Source: Pseudovibrio sp. M1P-2-3
GTDB lineage: Bacteria > Pseudomonadota > Alphaproteobacteria > Rhizobiales > Stappiaceae
Direction: 5' to 3'
Assembly: GCF_031501865.1 (NCBI RefSeq)
Contig: NZ_JARRCW010000001.1
Location: 2,997,001-3,061,000 of the forward strand
DNA length: 64,000 nucleotides
Both the position numbers and the translations under genes were made by a program. The notes under the pieces were generated by a model that did not search any database, had not been told where the DNA came from, and saw nothing but the letters and a program-made list of their open reading frames with translations. The number at the start of each line of letters is the position of its first letter. The stretch's first letter is position 1. Positions 15,025 through 22,736 of the stretch are shown here, piece by piece.

Positions 15025-16050
15025 ATGGCAGAGGTTAGCATTATAGGTTTAGATTTGGCAAAGCACAGTTTTCAAGCTCATGGTGCGGCACCAGACGGCA
15101 AGGTTTTATTTCGACGGAAATTGTCACGCGGGCAGATGTTACCGTTCTTTGCCAAACAAGAACCTTGTGTTGTGGCAATGGAAGCTTGCGCTACTGCCCA
15201 TAGTTGGGGGCGAGAAATTCGCGCTCTGGGGCATGATGTTAAATTGATTCCCCCAATCTATGTGAAACCATTTGTAAAACGTCAAAAAAACGATGCAGCT
15301 GACGCGGAAGCCATTGCGGAAGCAGCGTCGCGCCCCACAATGCGTACGGTTCCGATAAAATCAAAGGATCAGCAAAGTCGCGCCGTGTTATTCCGTAGCC
15401 GCGATCTTTTTGTACGTCAACGTACTCAGTTGATCAACGCCTTGAGAGCTCATTTGGCTGAGTTTGGCTGCCTCGCACCAAGAAAGGCGATACACGTTAA
15501 GAAACTGGCTGAGGCTTTGAATGCTCCGAACAGTGACCTGCCTCCTGTGGTGCTTCAACTCGGTCAGATCTACCTGGAGCAAATTGCACTGCTCACAAAC
15601 CGGATCCAGTCCCTGGAAAAGCAGCTTCGAATAGAAGCGAACCAGGACAAGGCTGCGCAAAGATTGCAAACCATGCCCGGAATAGGGCCGATAACGGCCA
15701 TGGCGGTTACAGCATTTGCCCCATCAATGAGCACGTTCCGCCGAGGGCGGGACTTTGCCGCATGGCTGGGGCTTGTGCCAAAACAATATTCAACAGGGGG
15801 AAGGCAGATCTTGGGCCGAACCTCGAAAATGGGCCAGCGCGATATCCGAAGGCTTTTGATCATCGGAGCTATGGCACTCATTGGTGCTGCCCGGCGGACG
15901 GGGAGGCCAGAAAGCTTATGGCTTGGAAGAATGCTTGAAAGAAAACCAAGTATGGTGGTGGCTATCGCGCTTGCAAACAAAATGGCTCGTAGATTGTGGG
16001 CTATGTTGGTCAAAGATGAAGACTACCGAAACCTGTCCCCGGCTAAATAG
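15025..16050 (+). CDS. IS110/IS1111-family transposase (DEDD recombinase)
   Basis: 341 residues from ATG 15025; the frame extends upstream across the subterminal repeat, but the domain starts with 'MAEVSIIGLDLAKHSFQAHG'. The DEDD RuvC-like domain is visible at 'GLDLAKHSF' (first Asp), 'CVVAMEACATAHSWGREI' (Glu) and 'VKRQKNDAADAEAIAEA' (Asp-Asp pair). The C-terminal Transposase_20 domain has the helix-hairpin-helix 'MPGIGPITAMAVTAFAP' and the serine motif 'YSTGGRQILGRTSKMGQRDI'. The gene is intact and could be active. It probably recombines target and donor DNA under guidance of an RNA from the element's noncoding end. Confidence 0.92.
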   Translation: MAEVSIIGLDLAKHSFQAHGAAPDGKVLFRRKLSRGQMLPFFAKQEPCVVAMEACATAHSWGREIRALGHDVKLIPPIYVKPFVKRQKNDAADAEAIAEAASRPTMRTVPIKSKDQQSRAVLFRSRDLFVRQRTQLINALRAHLAEFGCLAPRKAIHVKKLAEALNAPNSDLPPVVLQLGQIYLEQIALLTNRIQSLEKQLRIEANQDKAAQRLQTMPGIGPITAMAVTAFAPSMSTFRRGRDFAAWLGLVPKQYSTGGRQILGRTSKMGQRDIRRLLIIGAMALIGAARRTGRPESLWLGRMLERKPSMVVAIALANKMARRLWAMLVKDEDYRNLSPAK

Positions 16051-16295
16051 GTGCTTCAGGACAGGTCCGTCGGGATGTGAGGAGGGCTTTGAGCAGTAAG
16101 GGTAAACGATCGACTAGATCCGACTTGGCATAACCAGTCTTTCGCACCGGGCAAAAAGCCCGCAAATGTGTATTGGAGCCAAGTTGCGTATCTCCATACC
16201 GGCCCGCGGCAAATGCAGCGCCGCACAACGAGGCCTGACAGATGACCGCAACCGATCACATGCCAAAATTGCTCGAAAAACAACTTGCAAAACAC
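16051..16295. ncRNA. Candidate bridge-RNA region of the IS1111-type element
   Basis: This 245-base stretch between the transposase stop and the right subterminal repeat has no credible gene. It contains several short inverted segments, for example around GGGCAAAAAGCCC at 16149-16161. IS1111-group elements carry their bridge RNA in the 3' noncoding end. The call rests on the element's layout; no target- or donor-binding loops were identified by eye. Confidence 0.35.
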
Positions 16296-16364
16296 GGGGC
16301 ATCCACAGATGCGAAAAATATTGTACGTTATCTTTAAGGGTGCCTTTGGTAAGGCTGTTCTGCC

Positions 16365-16655
16365 TTAAGCAACTTCAGGAACCATGTTCTTTTCGATAAA
16401 CTCAATTGCGTCTGCCATCACGCTATTGCCGAGGCCAAAGGCCCGCTCAACAAGACGCACTTCGCCCTTTACGCCAGCATGCAACTTTAAATGATTTGCC
16501 TGCCCCTTGCGAAGGGCGTGCATCACCTCAATGCCCTTGAGGGTGGCATAGGCGGTCTTTCTCGACTTGAAGCCAAGCATGGGCTTAATCACACGCTTGA
16601 GCTTGCCATGATCGGCTTCCACTACATTGTTAAGATACTTGACCTGTCGGTGTAC
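16365..16655 (-). pseudogene. IS6-family transposase, C-terminal fragment
   Basis: The frame reads 'VHRQVKYLNNVVEADHGKLK', 'IKPMLGFKSRKTAYATLKGI' and 'EVMHALRKGQ', the hallmark end of IS6/IS26-type DDE transposases including the catalytic Glu in 'VVEADHG'. The N-terminal half (HTH and both catalytic Asp) is missing because the IS3 element begins at 16656. Not functional. Confidence 0.88.
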
Positions 16656-16689
16656 TGAGCAGCCCCGTTTGAGTGGTCCGCTTTGAAAG

Positions 16690-17493
16690 TTAGTGCATGG
16701 TTGGCCTTTGGTCTATCGGAATAATGACTTCCGGAACTGGAGGGCGGTAGCCCAGAGCACTATGCGGTCGTTTGGTATTGTAGTGTTTCCTCCAGCGTTC
16801 TATGATTATTTGAGCTTCATGTAGCGAGTAGAAGATTTCTCCATTCAATAATTCATCACGCATTCGCCCATTGAAACTTTCGCAATATCCGTTTTCCCAA
16901 GGCGATCCTGGCTCAATGTAGGCTGTTTGGGCTCCGACGGATTTGATCCACTTTTGAACCGCCTCCGCCACGAACTCCGGGCCGTTATCTGAACGAATAT
17001 AGGCAGGTATGCCGCGCAGGATAAACAGGTCCGTCAGCGCATCGATGACTTCGCTCGCATTCAGCTTTCGCTTCACCCGAATAGCAAGGCATTCACGCGT
17101 ATACTCATCCAAAATATTCAACGTTCTGAATGCCCTGCCATCATCAGTGCGATGATGGACAAAGTCATAGGACCACACGTGATTGCGATACTGTGGCCGG
17201 AGACGTATGCAAGACCCATCATTGAGCCAGAGCCGCCCCTTTTTCGGTTGCTTCATGGGAACTTTCAGCCCCTCTCGTCGCCACAGACGTTCAACACGTT
17301 TATCGTTCACTTGCCATCCAGCCTCTCGGAGCAAAGCGGCAATGCGACGGTAACCGTAACGGCCATATTGGCGTGCCAGCTCAATCATATCTGCAACCAG
17401 CTGATCTTCATCCGCTCGCCCTTTGGGGAAGCGACGCTGTGTGGAGCGATGCTGACCAAGAACACGACAAACACGCCGCTCGGAAACCTTCAC
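16690..17493 (-). CDS. IS3-family transposase OrfB (DDE integrase domain)
   Basis: 267 residues from the GTG at 17493; the same frame continues upstream to the frameshift site, so the real product is probably an OrfAB fusion. An N-terminal HTH_21 region ('[20 protein letters not shown]') is followed by the rve integrase core with its catalytic residues in '[18 protein letters not shown]' (D), '[18 protein letters not shown]' (D) and '[20 protein letters not shown]' (E). The C-terminus '[14 protein letters not shown]' is typical. The gene is intact. Confidence 0.92.
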   Translation of the reverse strand: MKVSERRVCRVLGQHRSTQRRFPKGRADEDQLVADMIELARQYGRYGYRRIAALLREAGWQVNDKRVERLWRREGLKVPMKQPKKGRLWLNDGSCIRLRPQYRNHVWSYDFVHHRTDDGRAFRTLNILDEYTRECLAIRVKRKLNASEVIDALTDLFILRGIPAYIRSDNGPEFVAEAVQKWIKSVGAQTAYIEPGSPWENGYCESFNGRMRDELLNGEIFYSLHEAQIIIERWRKHYNTKRPHSALGYRPPVPEVIIPIDQRPTMH

Positions 17494-17537
17494 CTGACTG
17501 CGTATATGGTTAATGCAGGCTCTGCGACGAGCAGGGC

Positions 17538-17816
17538 TCAGAAGTTTCCCTTTGCAGCCTCCGTAAGGATCAGCTTGTCCAATGTCAGATCAGAGACCGC
17601 ACGGCGCAAACGTTCATTCTCTTTCTGCAGCCGCTTCAGTTCCTTGAGTTGCTCCGTACCCATTCCGCCATACTTCTTCTTCCAACGGTAATAGGTTTGC
17701 TCGGTAACGCCGATCTGGCGGATCGCATCCATGCGCGCCATTCCTTGCCCCGTCAGAACTTCAACTTGCCGCAGTTTAACTACAATCTCTTCTGGTTTGG
17801 GTCTCTTGATTCCCAT
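17538..17816 (-). CDS. IS3-family transposase OrfA (HTH_Tnp_1)
   Basis: 92 residues: a helix-turn-helix ('[20 protein letters not shown]', '[18 protein letters not shown]') followed by a leucine-zipper-like coiled coil ('[20 protein letters not shown]'). It ends just after a G GGA AAC heptamer (complement of 17544-17550). A -1 slip there enters the OrfB frame and joins the DNA-binding and catalytic parts, the classical expression mode of IS3 elements. Confidence 0.92.
   Translation of the reverse strand: MGIKRPKPEEIVVKLRQVEVLTGQGMARMDAIRQIGVTEQTYYRWKKKYGGMGTEQLKELKRLQKENERLRRAVSDLTLDKLILTEAAKGNF
17544..17550 (-). promoter_or_regulatory. -1 ribosomal frameshift heptamer of the IS3 element
   Basis: In the orfA frame the codons read AAG GGA AAC TTC TGA, so G GGA AAC is a proper X XXY YYZ slippery heptamer ending 3 bases before the stop codon. 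The -1 frame continues '[10 protein letters not shown]...' into OrfB without interruption. Confidence 0.7.
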
Positions 17817-19160
17817 GTCTGATCCTCCGTTTTCCTAATCATAAACGTGGAACACTTCTTTGGGGGAGGCTCACTTAAGACATTCAAAATATTGATTAGA
17901 AGCTTGCGAACTAAATCACATGAAAAAACTGAAATTCAAAAAACTTTGACTGTTATCGACAAAAGAGCGCAAAGCAAGAGCGATGCCCCTAAGTGACGAC
18001 GTCACTGCTGTTGTTGCGGACAATGAGTTTGGAAAATCAAGTTTGGTAAAATCTCTCTATGCCACTTTGGGAGCCGATCCGCACAAGCTGCCTGAAAGCT
18101 GGAAAAACGCTAATGTAGCAAGCTTATTGGGCTTCTCGCTTGATGAGGATGATTATTTCATGCTTCGCTATGGGCCGATGTTTGCGCTGTTTGACGCAAA
18201 CAAAAAGCCCTTATGGGCAGTTAACGGAGTGACAAAAGGGCTAGCACCGAAGTTATCTCAGTTGCTTGATTTTGATATTGAGATCACCACAAAACAGGGG
18301 GGTATTGTTGCTCCAGTCCCTGCTCTTTGTTTCATGCCATTTTACATCGACCAAGATATTGGATGGACCGATAGCTGGACGTCATTTTCAGGCACAGGGT
18401 TCATAAAAGACTACAAAAATATCGTTGCTGACTTTCATACGGGAATGAGGCCGAAAGAATATTATCAAGCGAAGGCGAAAAAAGACGAAGCATCAAAGAG
18501 GCTTCAGAATTGCGTACTGAACGAAGCGCATTAGGGCGCGCTCAAGATAGGATCAACGTACACCGCTCAACTATAGGCGTAGCATTTGAACCTGAAGCGT
18601 TTGCTGATCGTATACAGGCGCTATTGAACGAGCAAAATGCTTTGCAAAAAAAATATGATGAAATCAAGCTTAAGGTAGCTGAGCTTCAATCCACTCGTTC
18701 AATAGCTTTAGAAGAAATGCGGATTGCGAAAAAGGTACTCGATGAACTGGAAAAAGATATAAAATTTCTTCAGACAGAGGATCAATCAGAGATCCTTTGC
18801 CCAACTTGTAACACCGTCCATTTGAATGACTTTTCTAATCGCTATGGTCTGATGAATGACGCTGATGCTTGTAGAGAGATTTATGCCGCCAGTATGATGA
18901 ATGTTGAAAGGTTGGACGCTGAAATACAAAAAGCAACGCGCCCGACGCCGTTTCTGTCCAATAAAATTTCTGAAATTGAATCTATCCTTGAAACAACTCG
19001 CGGAGAAATGAAGCTGCGAGATATGCTTCAAGATGAAAGTGGCCGGATGGTCGAAGAAATCTTTGCAATTGAGAGCAAAGCATTAGCCACCGAGATAGGG
19101 CAAGTAGACGAAAGAATTGAGGCGTCTAATGCTGTGATGAAAAAATATGACGACCGCAAG

Positions 19161-19166
19161 CATAAG
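19161..19166. repeat. IS481 target-site duplication, left copy
   Basis: CATAAG here is repeated at 20214-20219 on the other side of the IS481 element. It falls within the codons for Arg-Lys-His-Lys of the interrupted ATPase. Confidence 0.8.
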
Positions 19167-20213
19167 TGTTTAGTCCCGCGAGAAGATGGAATCAGTTTAT
19201 CGTTGACACCATCTTGTAAGGAGGGGCTATGGGACAGGTATTACACGGCAGCGCCACGACTACTCACGCGGTTCGATCGGCCATCCAAAAATCGGATGCA
19301 ACAATCAAAGAGCTGAGTACCCGATATAACATCAATCCCAAAACGGTTATGAAGTGGAAAAAACGTAGCAGCGTAGAAGATCAACCTATGGGCCGGAAAA
19401 ATCCTCGCTCTACCGTTCTTACTGTGGCTGAAGAGGCTGCGTGTATTGCTTTTCGCAAGCACTCTTTACTCGCGCTGGATGACTGCCTTTATGCTCTGCA
19501 GGAAACGATCCCGAAGTTGACCCGCTCATCCCTCCACCGTCTATTCCAGCGCCACGGGATTTCGCGTCTGCCAGCCCCAGATAAGAACAAGACCAAAAAA
19601 CCTTTCAAAGCCTATCCGATCGGTTACTTTCACATCGATATCGCGGAGGTGCGAACTGCGGAAGGCAAGCTTTATTTGTTCGTTGCCATTGATAGAACGT
19701 CGAAGTTTGCCTTTGTGGAACTGCATGAGAAAGCCACCAGAAGGATTGCTGGCAACTTTCTTCGCAACCTCATCATGACTGTACCTTATAAAGTCCACAC
19801 CGTGCTGACTGACAACGGGACCCATTTCACCGATCCCAAAGGCGACAGTTGGAATGCTCAGGACGTGAAGCGTATGCTCGCGACCGGTCAGCGGTTTCGA
19901 TGCCATGCTTTTGTTCTGGCCTGCGCTCAAAATGATATTGACCACCGGCTAACGAAACCGGCCCATCCCTGGACCAACGGTCAGGTCGAACGTATGAACC
20001 GCACCATCAAAGAGGCCACGGTTCGACGCTATTATTACCAGACACACAACCTGCTGCGCACTCATCTGGAAACGTTCATACAGGCTTATAACTTCGCCAA
20101 ACGCCTCAAGGCTCTCAAAGGACAAACACCCTTTGAATACATTACCAAACAATGGACAAACGAGCCGGACAGGTTCATAAAACAGCCTAACCATCTCCTC
20201 GCGGGACTTAACA
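19167..20213 (+). mobile_element. IS481-family insertion sequence (1047 bp)
   Basis: The ends are inverted repeats matching at 21 of 23 positions: TGTTTAGTCCCGCGAGAAGA from 19167 against TGTTAAGTCCCGCGAGGAGA reading inward from 20213. A 6-bp duplication CATAAG flanks it. It carries one intact transposase gene and interrupts the Rad50-like ATPase gene. The clean ends and duplication indicate a relatively recent simple insertion. Confidence 0.9.
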
Positions 20214-20218
20214 CATAA
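19229..20218 (+). CDS. IS481-family transposase
   Basis: 329 residues. The N-terminus 'MGQVLHGSATTTHAVRSAIQ' with 'TIKELSTRYNINPKTVMKWK' is the helix-turn-helix of this family. The rve core shows 'FHIDIAEVRTAEGKLYLFVA' (first Asp), 'HTVLTDNGTHFTDPKGDSW' (second Asp) and 'HPWTNGQVERMNRTIKEAT' (Glu). The element ends at 20213, two bases into the codon before last, so the TAA stop at 20216-20218 is supplied by the target duplication rather than by the element. A GGAGGGG ribosome site precedes the ATG. The gene is intact. Confidence 0.93.
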   Translation: MGQVLHGSATTTHAVRSAIQKSDATIKELSTRYNINPKTVMKWKKRSSVEDQPMGRKNPRSTVLTVAEEAACIAFRKHSLLALDDCLYALQETIPKLTRSSLHRLFQRHGISRLPAPDKNKTKKPFKAYPIGYFHIDIAEVRTAEGKLYLFVAIDRTSKFAFVELHEKATRRIAGNFLRNLIMTVPYKVHTVLTDNGTHFTDPKGDSWNAQDVKRMLATGQRFRCHAFVLACAQNDIDHRLTKPAHPWTNGQVERMNRTIKEATVRRYYYQTHNLLRTHLETFIQAYNFAKRLKALKGQTPFEYITKQWTNEPDRFIKQPNHLLAGLNT

Positions 20219-20219
20219 G
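20214..20219. repeat. IS481 target-site duplication, right copy
   Basis: CATAAG identical to 19161-19166. It contains the TAA that terminates the transposase frame. Confidence 0.8.
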
Positions 20220-20684
20220 AAGGGCATTAAGGACTTTTATATAAAAAAAATGGCACTTTTCTGCGAAAAACTTGATATTAAGAATGCGCCGGAATCAGTG
20301 TACAAAAAAAATAGACCAACAATAAGCGAAGCTGGCAGCTCTCAGCCTCGGTTGTTGCTAGCTTACTATTTCGCAATACTACATACCATAGCTAAGTATT
20401 CAACGTGCTGCTTCTGCCCAATCGTCATTGATACCCCTAAGCAACAAGACCCAGATGATAACCATGCTGAGACAGTTATCAAATTTTGTCTCGAAAATAG
20501 GCCCCCAAACTCCCAGTTAATTCTGGCGTCTGGTAGCATTCATGGCGTCGAATTTGATGGAAAGCTCATTGAGCCGCAGGTGAAACACTCTGTACTCGAA
20601 GAGGCGCAGTACGATTCCGTGAATGAGTTTATGCATCCATTCATTAGCTCTGCAATGCACTGATTAAATTTTGTGGGTTTAGGA

Positions 20685-21584
20685 ATGGCTGAAGATACAC
20701 CGTCATTGGACATCGATATTCCTCAGGATTTTGCTTTTCAGCAGCAATATAAAGAAAGTTTAAGCGGTTTTGATACAGCATTGTGTGAAGCCTGTGCGGT
20801 GTCACAAGCTACTAGTGGGCGTCAAGCGCATCCCACTTTAGGTTATGCAACCCACGTATTTGTACGCATCCTCGCACACGGGCGTAATCTCATAAGATCG
20901 TTGCCCGGTACCCGTTGGGTTTCATCTGATCACGAAGATTGGGATTTCGGGGCAAATGCATCTAGCTTTCGATCCATATTGGAAGCGGTATTGTTATTCC
21001 ACTACCTTTGTGATGCCTCTCCTGAAGCTGACAATCAAAAAGCTATCGTGCAGCTTATGCATCTTTATGACCTCACGAAGCGCACAAAAATAATACACAA
21101 CCGCGCGATGAGCGAAGATGAAGAAAAAGTCCGTGCAGAAATCGTAGAGCGGCTAAAGGACACACGGCGCTTCAAAGAGCTTTCCCCAAGAGTACAAAAA
21201 GATGCTCTCAAAGGCGGATACCTGATGTTTGAATCAAAAGATGACATTATGTCAAAGATTGGGTGGGATAAGTCATCGTATTATTTTTTGTGGAATCTCA
21301 CATCTCAATACGCCCACGTTTACTCACTTGCCTTTTATAGAATTGAACCCAATGGACGCGGCACTGGAATAGAAAACGAGTTTGACCGAGGTGCATTAGC
21401 TTTAGGTTTGGATATTTGTGCTGGACTTTTGAATGACGCAACCGATGCACTTTGTAAACACTTCCCAGATGCGGAGGAAGCACGAAACGGTTCGAATTCA
21501 AAATTTTCTCCAGGCCCAGCACGCAATCTTCCAAAACATAAGAAGCGTGCAATTAGACGGCGAAATAGACAGGCAGGAAAATAA
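20685..21584 (+). CDS. Uncharacterised helical protein downstream of the broken ATPase
   Basis: 299 residues from ATG 20685, with a weak GGGTTTAGGA upstream. I do not recognise a named family with certainty. The core 'NASSFRSILEAVLLFHYLCD' and 'YYFLWNLTSQYAHVYSLAFY' recalls the DUF5677-type or HEPN-like all-alpha proteins of unknown function, in which an Arg in a 'SxRsilEa' helix is shared. The C-terminus is strongly basic ('KHKKRAIRRRNRQAGK'), suggesting contact with nucleic acid. It starts 22 bases after the ATPase remnant on the same strand, so it was probably its operon partner. The gene itself is intact. Confidence 0.6.
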   Translation: MAEDTPSLDIDIPQDFAFQQQYKESLSGFDTALCEACAVSQATSGRQAHPTLGYATHVFVRILAHGRNLIRSLPGTRWVSSDHEDWDFGANASSFRSILEAVLLFHYLCDASPEADNQKAIVQLMHLYDLTKRTKIIHNRAMSEDEEKVRAEIVERLKDTRRFKELSPRVQKDALKGGYLMFESKDDIMSKIGWDKSSYYFLWNLTSQYAHVYSLAFYRIEPNGRGTGIENEFDRGALALGLDICAGLLNDATDALCKHFPDAEEARNGSNSKFSPGPARNLPKHKKRAIRRRNRQAGK

Positions 21585-21636
21585 GACAGCTTTTAAGTAA
21601 AGTGTCTGCTAGAAGTGGAGACTGGAGAGTACAGGC

Positions 21637-22296
21637 ATGAGCGATCTAGATTATCGGTTTTATTTCGAGATTTGGAGCGGTCCATCTGAGGTTATGAAAG
21701 AGAGAAATCCAAGTATTTCTTACTGTGAAAATCATAATGCTGATTTTGACTACGGCCTCGCGGCGACAGACTTTGAATTGGCAGCAACGGCGTTGATTAA
21801 TGTTCAACGCGAGCAGCCGACGATCGGGAACTGGACTGCTCCCGTGCTTCATCTTATCCGTCAGACACTCGAACTGAAGTTAAAAGAGTTGATTGAGACA
21901 ATCAATTGGAAGCAAAGTAATTCAATTGCTCCTAGTAAATTTAGCCATAACTTAAAAAAACTATGGGAATTGGGTCGGGGCTATTTAGTCGATAATGACT
22001 ATCAAATTGAGAGAGATACTCGATTGGTAGATTTAGATCGTCTTGTTGAAAATCTTCACGCAATTGACCCCACTGGCGACCTTTTCCGGTTTGGCACATC
22101 ACGCAAGACAGCCTTTGGTCGACAAAAAAGCTCAGACAGAGTTGGGTATAATCAAGAAGAGCTTTTCGTTGAGTTCGAGCATTCCCGTGATTGCCTTAGC
22201 CACTGGACTGGAGTGGTAATGCGAGAAATCATTCAAGCTGAACAGGGATGGGAGCAGGATCCATATTTCGACAAAGACGCATTCCCAAAAAAATAA
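21637..22296 (+). CDS. Uncharacterised HEPN-like protein
   Basis: 219 residues with no signal peptide. A helical segment 'VLHLIRQTLELKLKELIETI', followed by 'FSHNLKKLWELGRGYLVDND', resembles the 'RHxLElxLK...H.L..LW' pattern of HEPN-related small proteins often found near defence genes, but the classical R-x(4-6)-H RNase motif is not evident. GGAGAG lies about 11 bases before the ATG. It follows the previous gene by 52 bases and is the last gene before tRNA-Ser. The function is unknown and the family assignment is tentative. Confidence 0.6.
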   Translation: MSDLDYRFYFEIWSGPSEVMKERNPSISYCENHNADFDYGLAATDFELAATALINVQREQPTIGNWTAPVLHLIRQTLELKLKELIETINWKQSNSIAPSKFSHNLKKLWELGRGYLVDNDYQIERDTRLVDLDRLVENLHAIDPTGDLFRFGTSRKTAFGRQKSSDRVGYNQEELFVEFEHSRDCLSHWTGVVMREIIQAEQGWEQDPYFDKDAFPKK

Positions 22297-22525
22297 AGCA
22301 GATACCACCGTTATGAAAGCAGCAGCTCTTGGATTGCCTTTAGATGGTCCTTACCTGCTCACATAGATGTAGCAAGATGACGGTCTCTTTTTCTCTTGAG
22401 TAAAGAATGTCCAACATAGTCCAAATAGAGACTATGAAATGCAATGATAAATGTGGGGTATTTTGTGGTATGAGGACGCAATTACTTCTAAAAAATATTA
22501 CATTACAATAGATTAAGTAATATTA
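22297..22525. other. AT-rich gap at the right end of the tRNA-Ser island
   Basis: No gene is visible between the HEPN-like gene and tRNA-Ser, although this is where an integrase would normally lie next to the attachment site. The stretch shows no obvious integrase remnant in any frame. Confidence 0.6.
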
Positions 22526-22539
22526 TGGCGGACACGGAG
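22525..22539. repeat. Right attachment-site copy within the tRNA-Ser 3' end
   Basis: ATGGCGGACACGGAG, identical to 10322-10336. It covers the CCA, the discriminator, the acceptor 3' strand and the start of the T arm. Confidence 0.7.
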
Positions 22540-22615
22540 GGATTCGAACCCTCGAGACCCTTCCGGGCCTACTCCCTTAGCAGGGGAGCGCCTTCGACCA
22601 CTCGGCCACGTGTCC
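22526..22615 (-). tRNA. tRNA-Ser(GCU)
   Basis: The minus strand folds as a class II tRNA of 90 bases including an encoded CCA. The acceptor stem GGACACG pairs with CGTGTCC with discriminator G, the D arm is GTGGCCGAGTGGTCGAAGGC, and the anticodon loop within CTCCCCTGCTAAGGGAG gives anticodon GCU. A long variable arm GTAGGCCCGGAAGGGTCTC and the T arm GAGGGTTCGAATCCCTC complete the fold. The long variable arm and the anticodon agree on serine. Its 3' end is the integration site of the island to its left. Confidence 0.97.
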
Positions 22616-22736
22616 TTGAGGGGGTAGATACCCATTAAAGCCCTTGGGATCAATACGTTATTTTTCAGTTTTTTGACTTTTCCCCATGATCACTGTTCTG
22701 CTCAACGTTTGGAACGTACTGAGAATAAAGTGAATT

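Larger units (their letters stand above)
14949..16306 (+). mobile_element. IS110-family element, IS1111-type with subterminal inverted repeats
   Basis: GTGGATGCCCC at 14949-14959 is matched by its exact reverse complement GGGGCATCCAC at 16296-16306, on either side of an IS110 transposase gene. Subterminal inverted repeats of about this length mark the IS1111 group; classical IS110 elements lack them. The element is inserted at the junction of the IS256 and IS6 sequences. About 245 noncoding bases follow the transposase before the right repeat, the region in which IS1111-type elements are expected to encode their guide (bridge) RNA. Confidence 0.75.
13574..16655 (-). mobile_element. IS6-family element remnant split by nested IS256 and IS110-type insertions
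   Basis: The minus-strand sequence 16655-16365 encodes the C-terminal part of an IS6 transposase. GGGTCCTGTTGCAAA at 13574-13588 resembles the terminal inverted repeat of IS6 elements (GGNTCTGTTGCAAA type) in the orientation expected for its 3' end. The two parts are separated by an IS256 element and an IS110-type element, and the 5' half was removed at the IS3 insertion at 16656. The reconstruction as one element is inference; the transposase fragment itself is clear. Confidence 0.45.
16656..17873 (-). mobile_element. IS3-family insertion sequence (1218 bp)
   Basis: The ends form an imperfect inverted repeat: TGAGCAGCCCCG at 16656-16667 against TGAGCCTCCCCC reading inward from 17873, with similarity continuing to GTGGTCC/GTGTTCC. 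Inside are orfA and orfB in the usual overlapping arrangement. The flanking bases (TAC on the left, CTT on the right) do not match, so no target duplication is visible and the flanks may have been rearranged, consistent with the truncated IS6 transposase on its left. Confidence 0.85.
17919..20663 (+). pseudogene. Rad50/SMC-like P-loop ATPase, broken by frameshifts and an IS481 insertion
   Basis: Four pieces in order form one coiled-coil ATPase of roughly 550 residues. A start at 17919 ('MKKLKFKKL') shifts frame twice before 17990. Then comes a Walker A-like 'VVADNEFGKSSLVKSLYA' and the N-lobe to 18534. A further frameshift near 18510 leads into a long helical arm with the zinc-hook-like 'EILCPTCNTVHLNDF' (about 18800) up to 19166. 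After the IS481 element the frame resumes exactly at 20220 with 'KGIKDFYIKKMALF', then a signature-like 'SSQPRLLLAYYFA' and a Walker B-like 'CPIVIDTPKQQDPDD'. Removing the IS and one target copy restores the frame across the junction. Such stand-alone ATPases with a CxxC hook are common in defence islands; a defence role is inference. Confidence 0.8.
10322..22539. mobile_element. Degraded genomic island integrated at tRNA-Ser(GCU)
   Basis: The 12.2-kb segment is bounded by the 15-bp direct repeats at 10322-10336 and 22525-22539 and lies on the 3' side of the tRNA gene, as expected. Contents are accessory: an RND pump pseudogene, three tail-collar genes and a DUF6916-like gene, five IS elements or remnants, a wrecked Rad50-like ATPase and two uncharacterised genes. 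The stretch is visibly richer in A+T than the flanking core genes. No integrase or excisionase gene is left, so the island is probably fixed. The boundaries rest on the repeat alone. Confidence 0.65.

Noticed and set aside
16656-17873. Target-site duplication for the IS3 element
   Set aside because: The 3-5 bases flanking the two ends (TAC and CTT) do not match, so none is reported.
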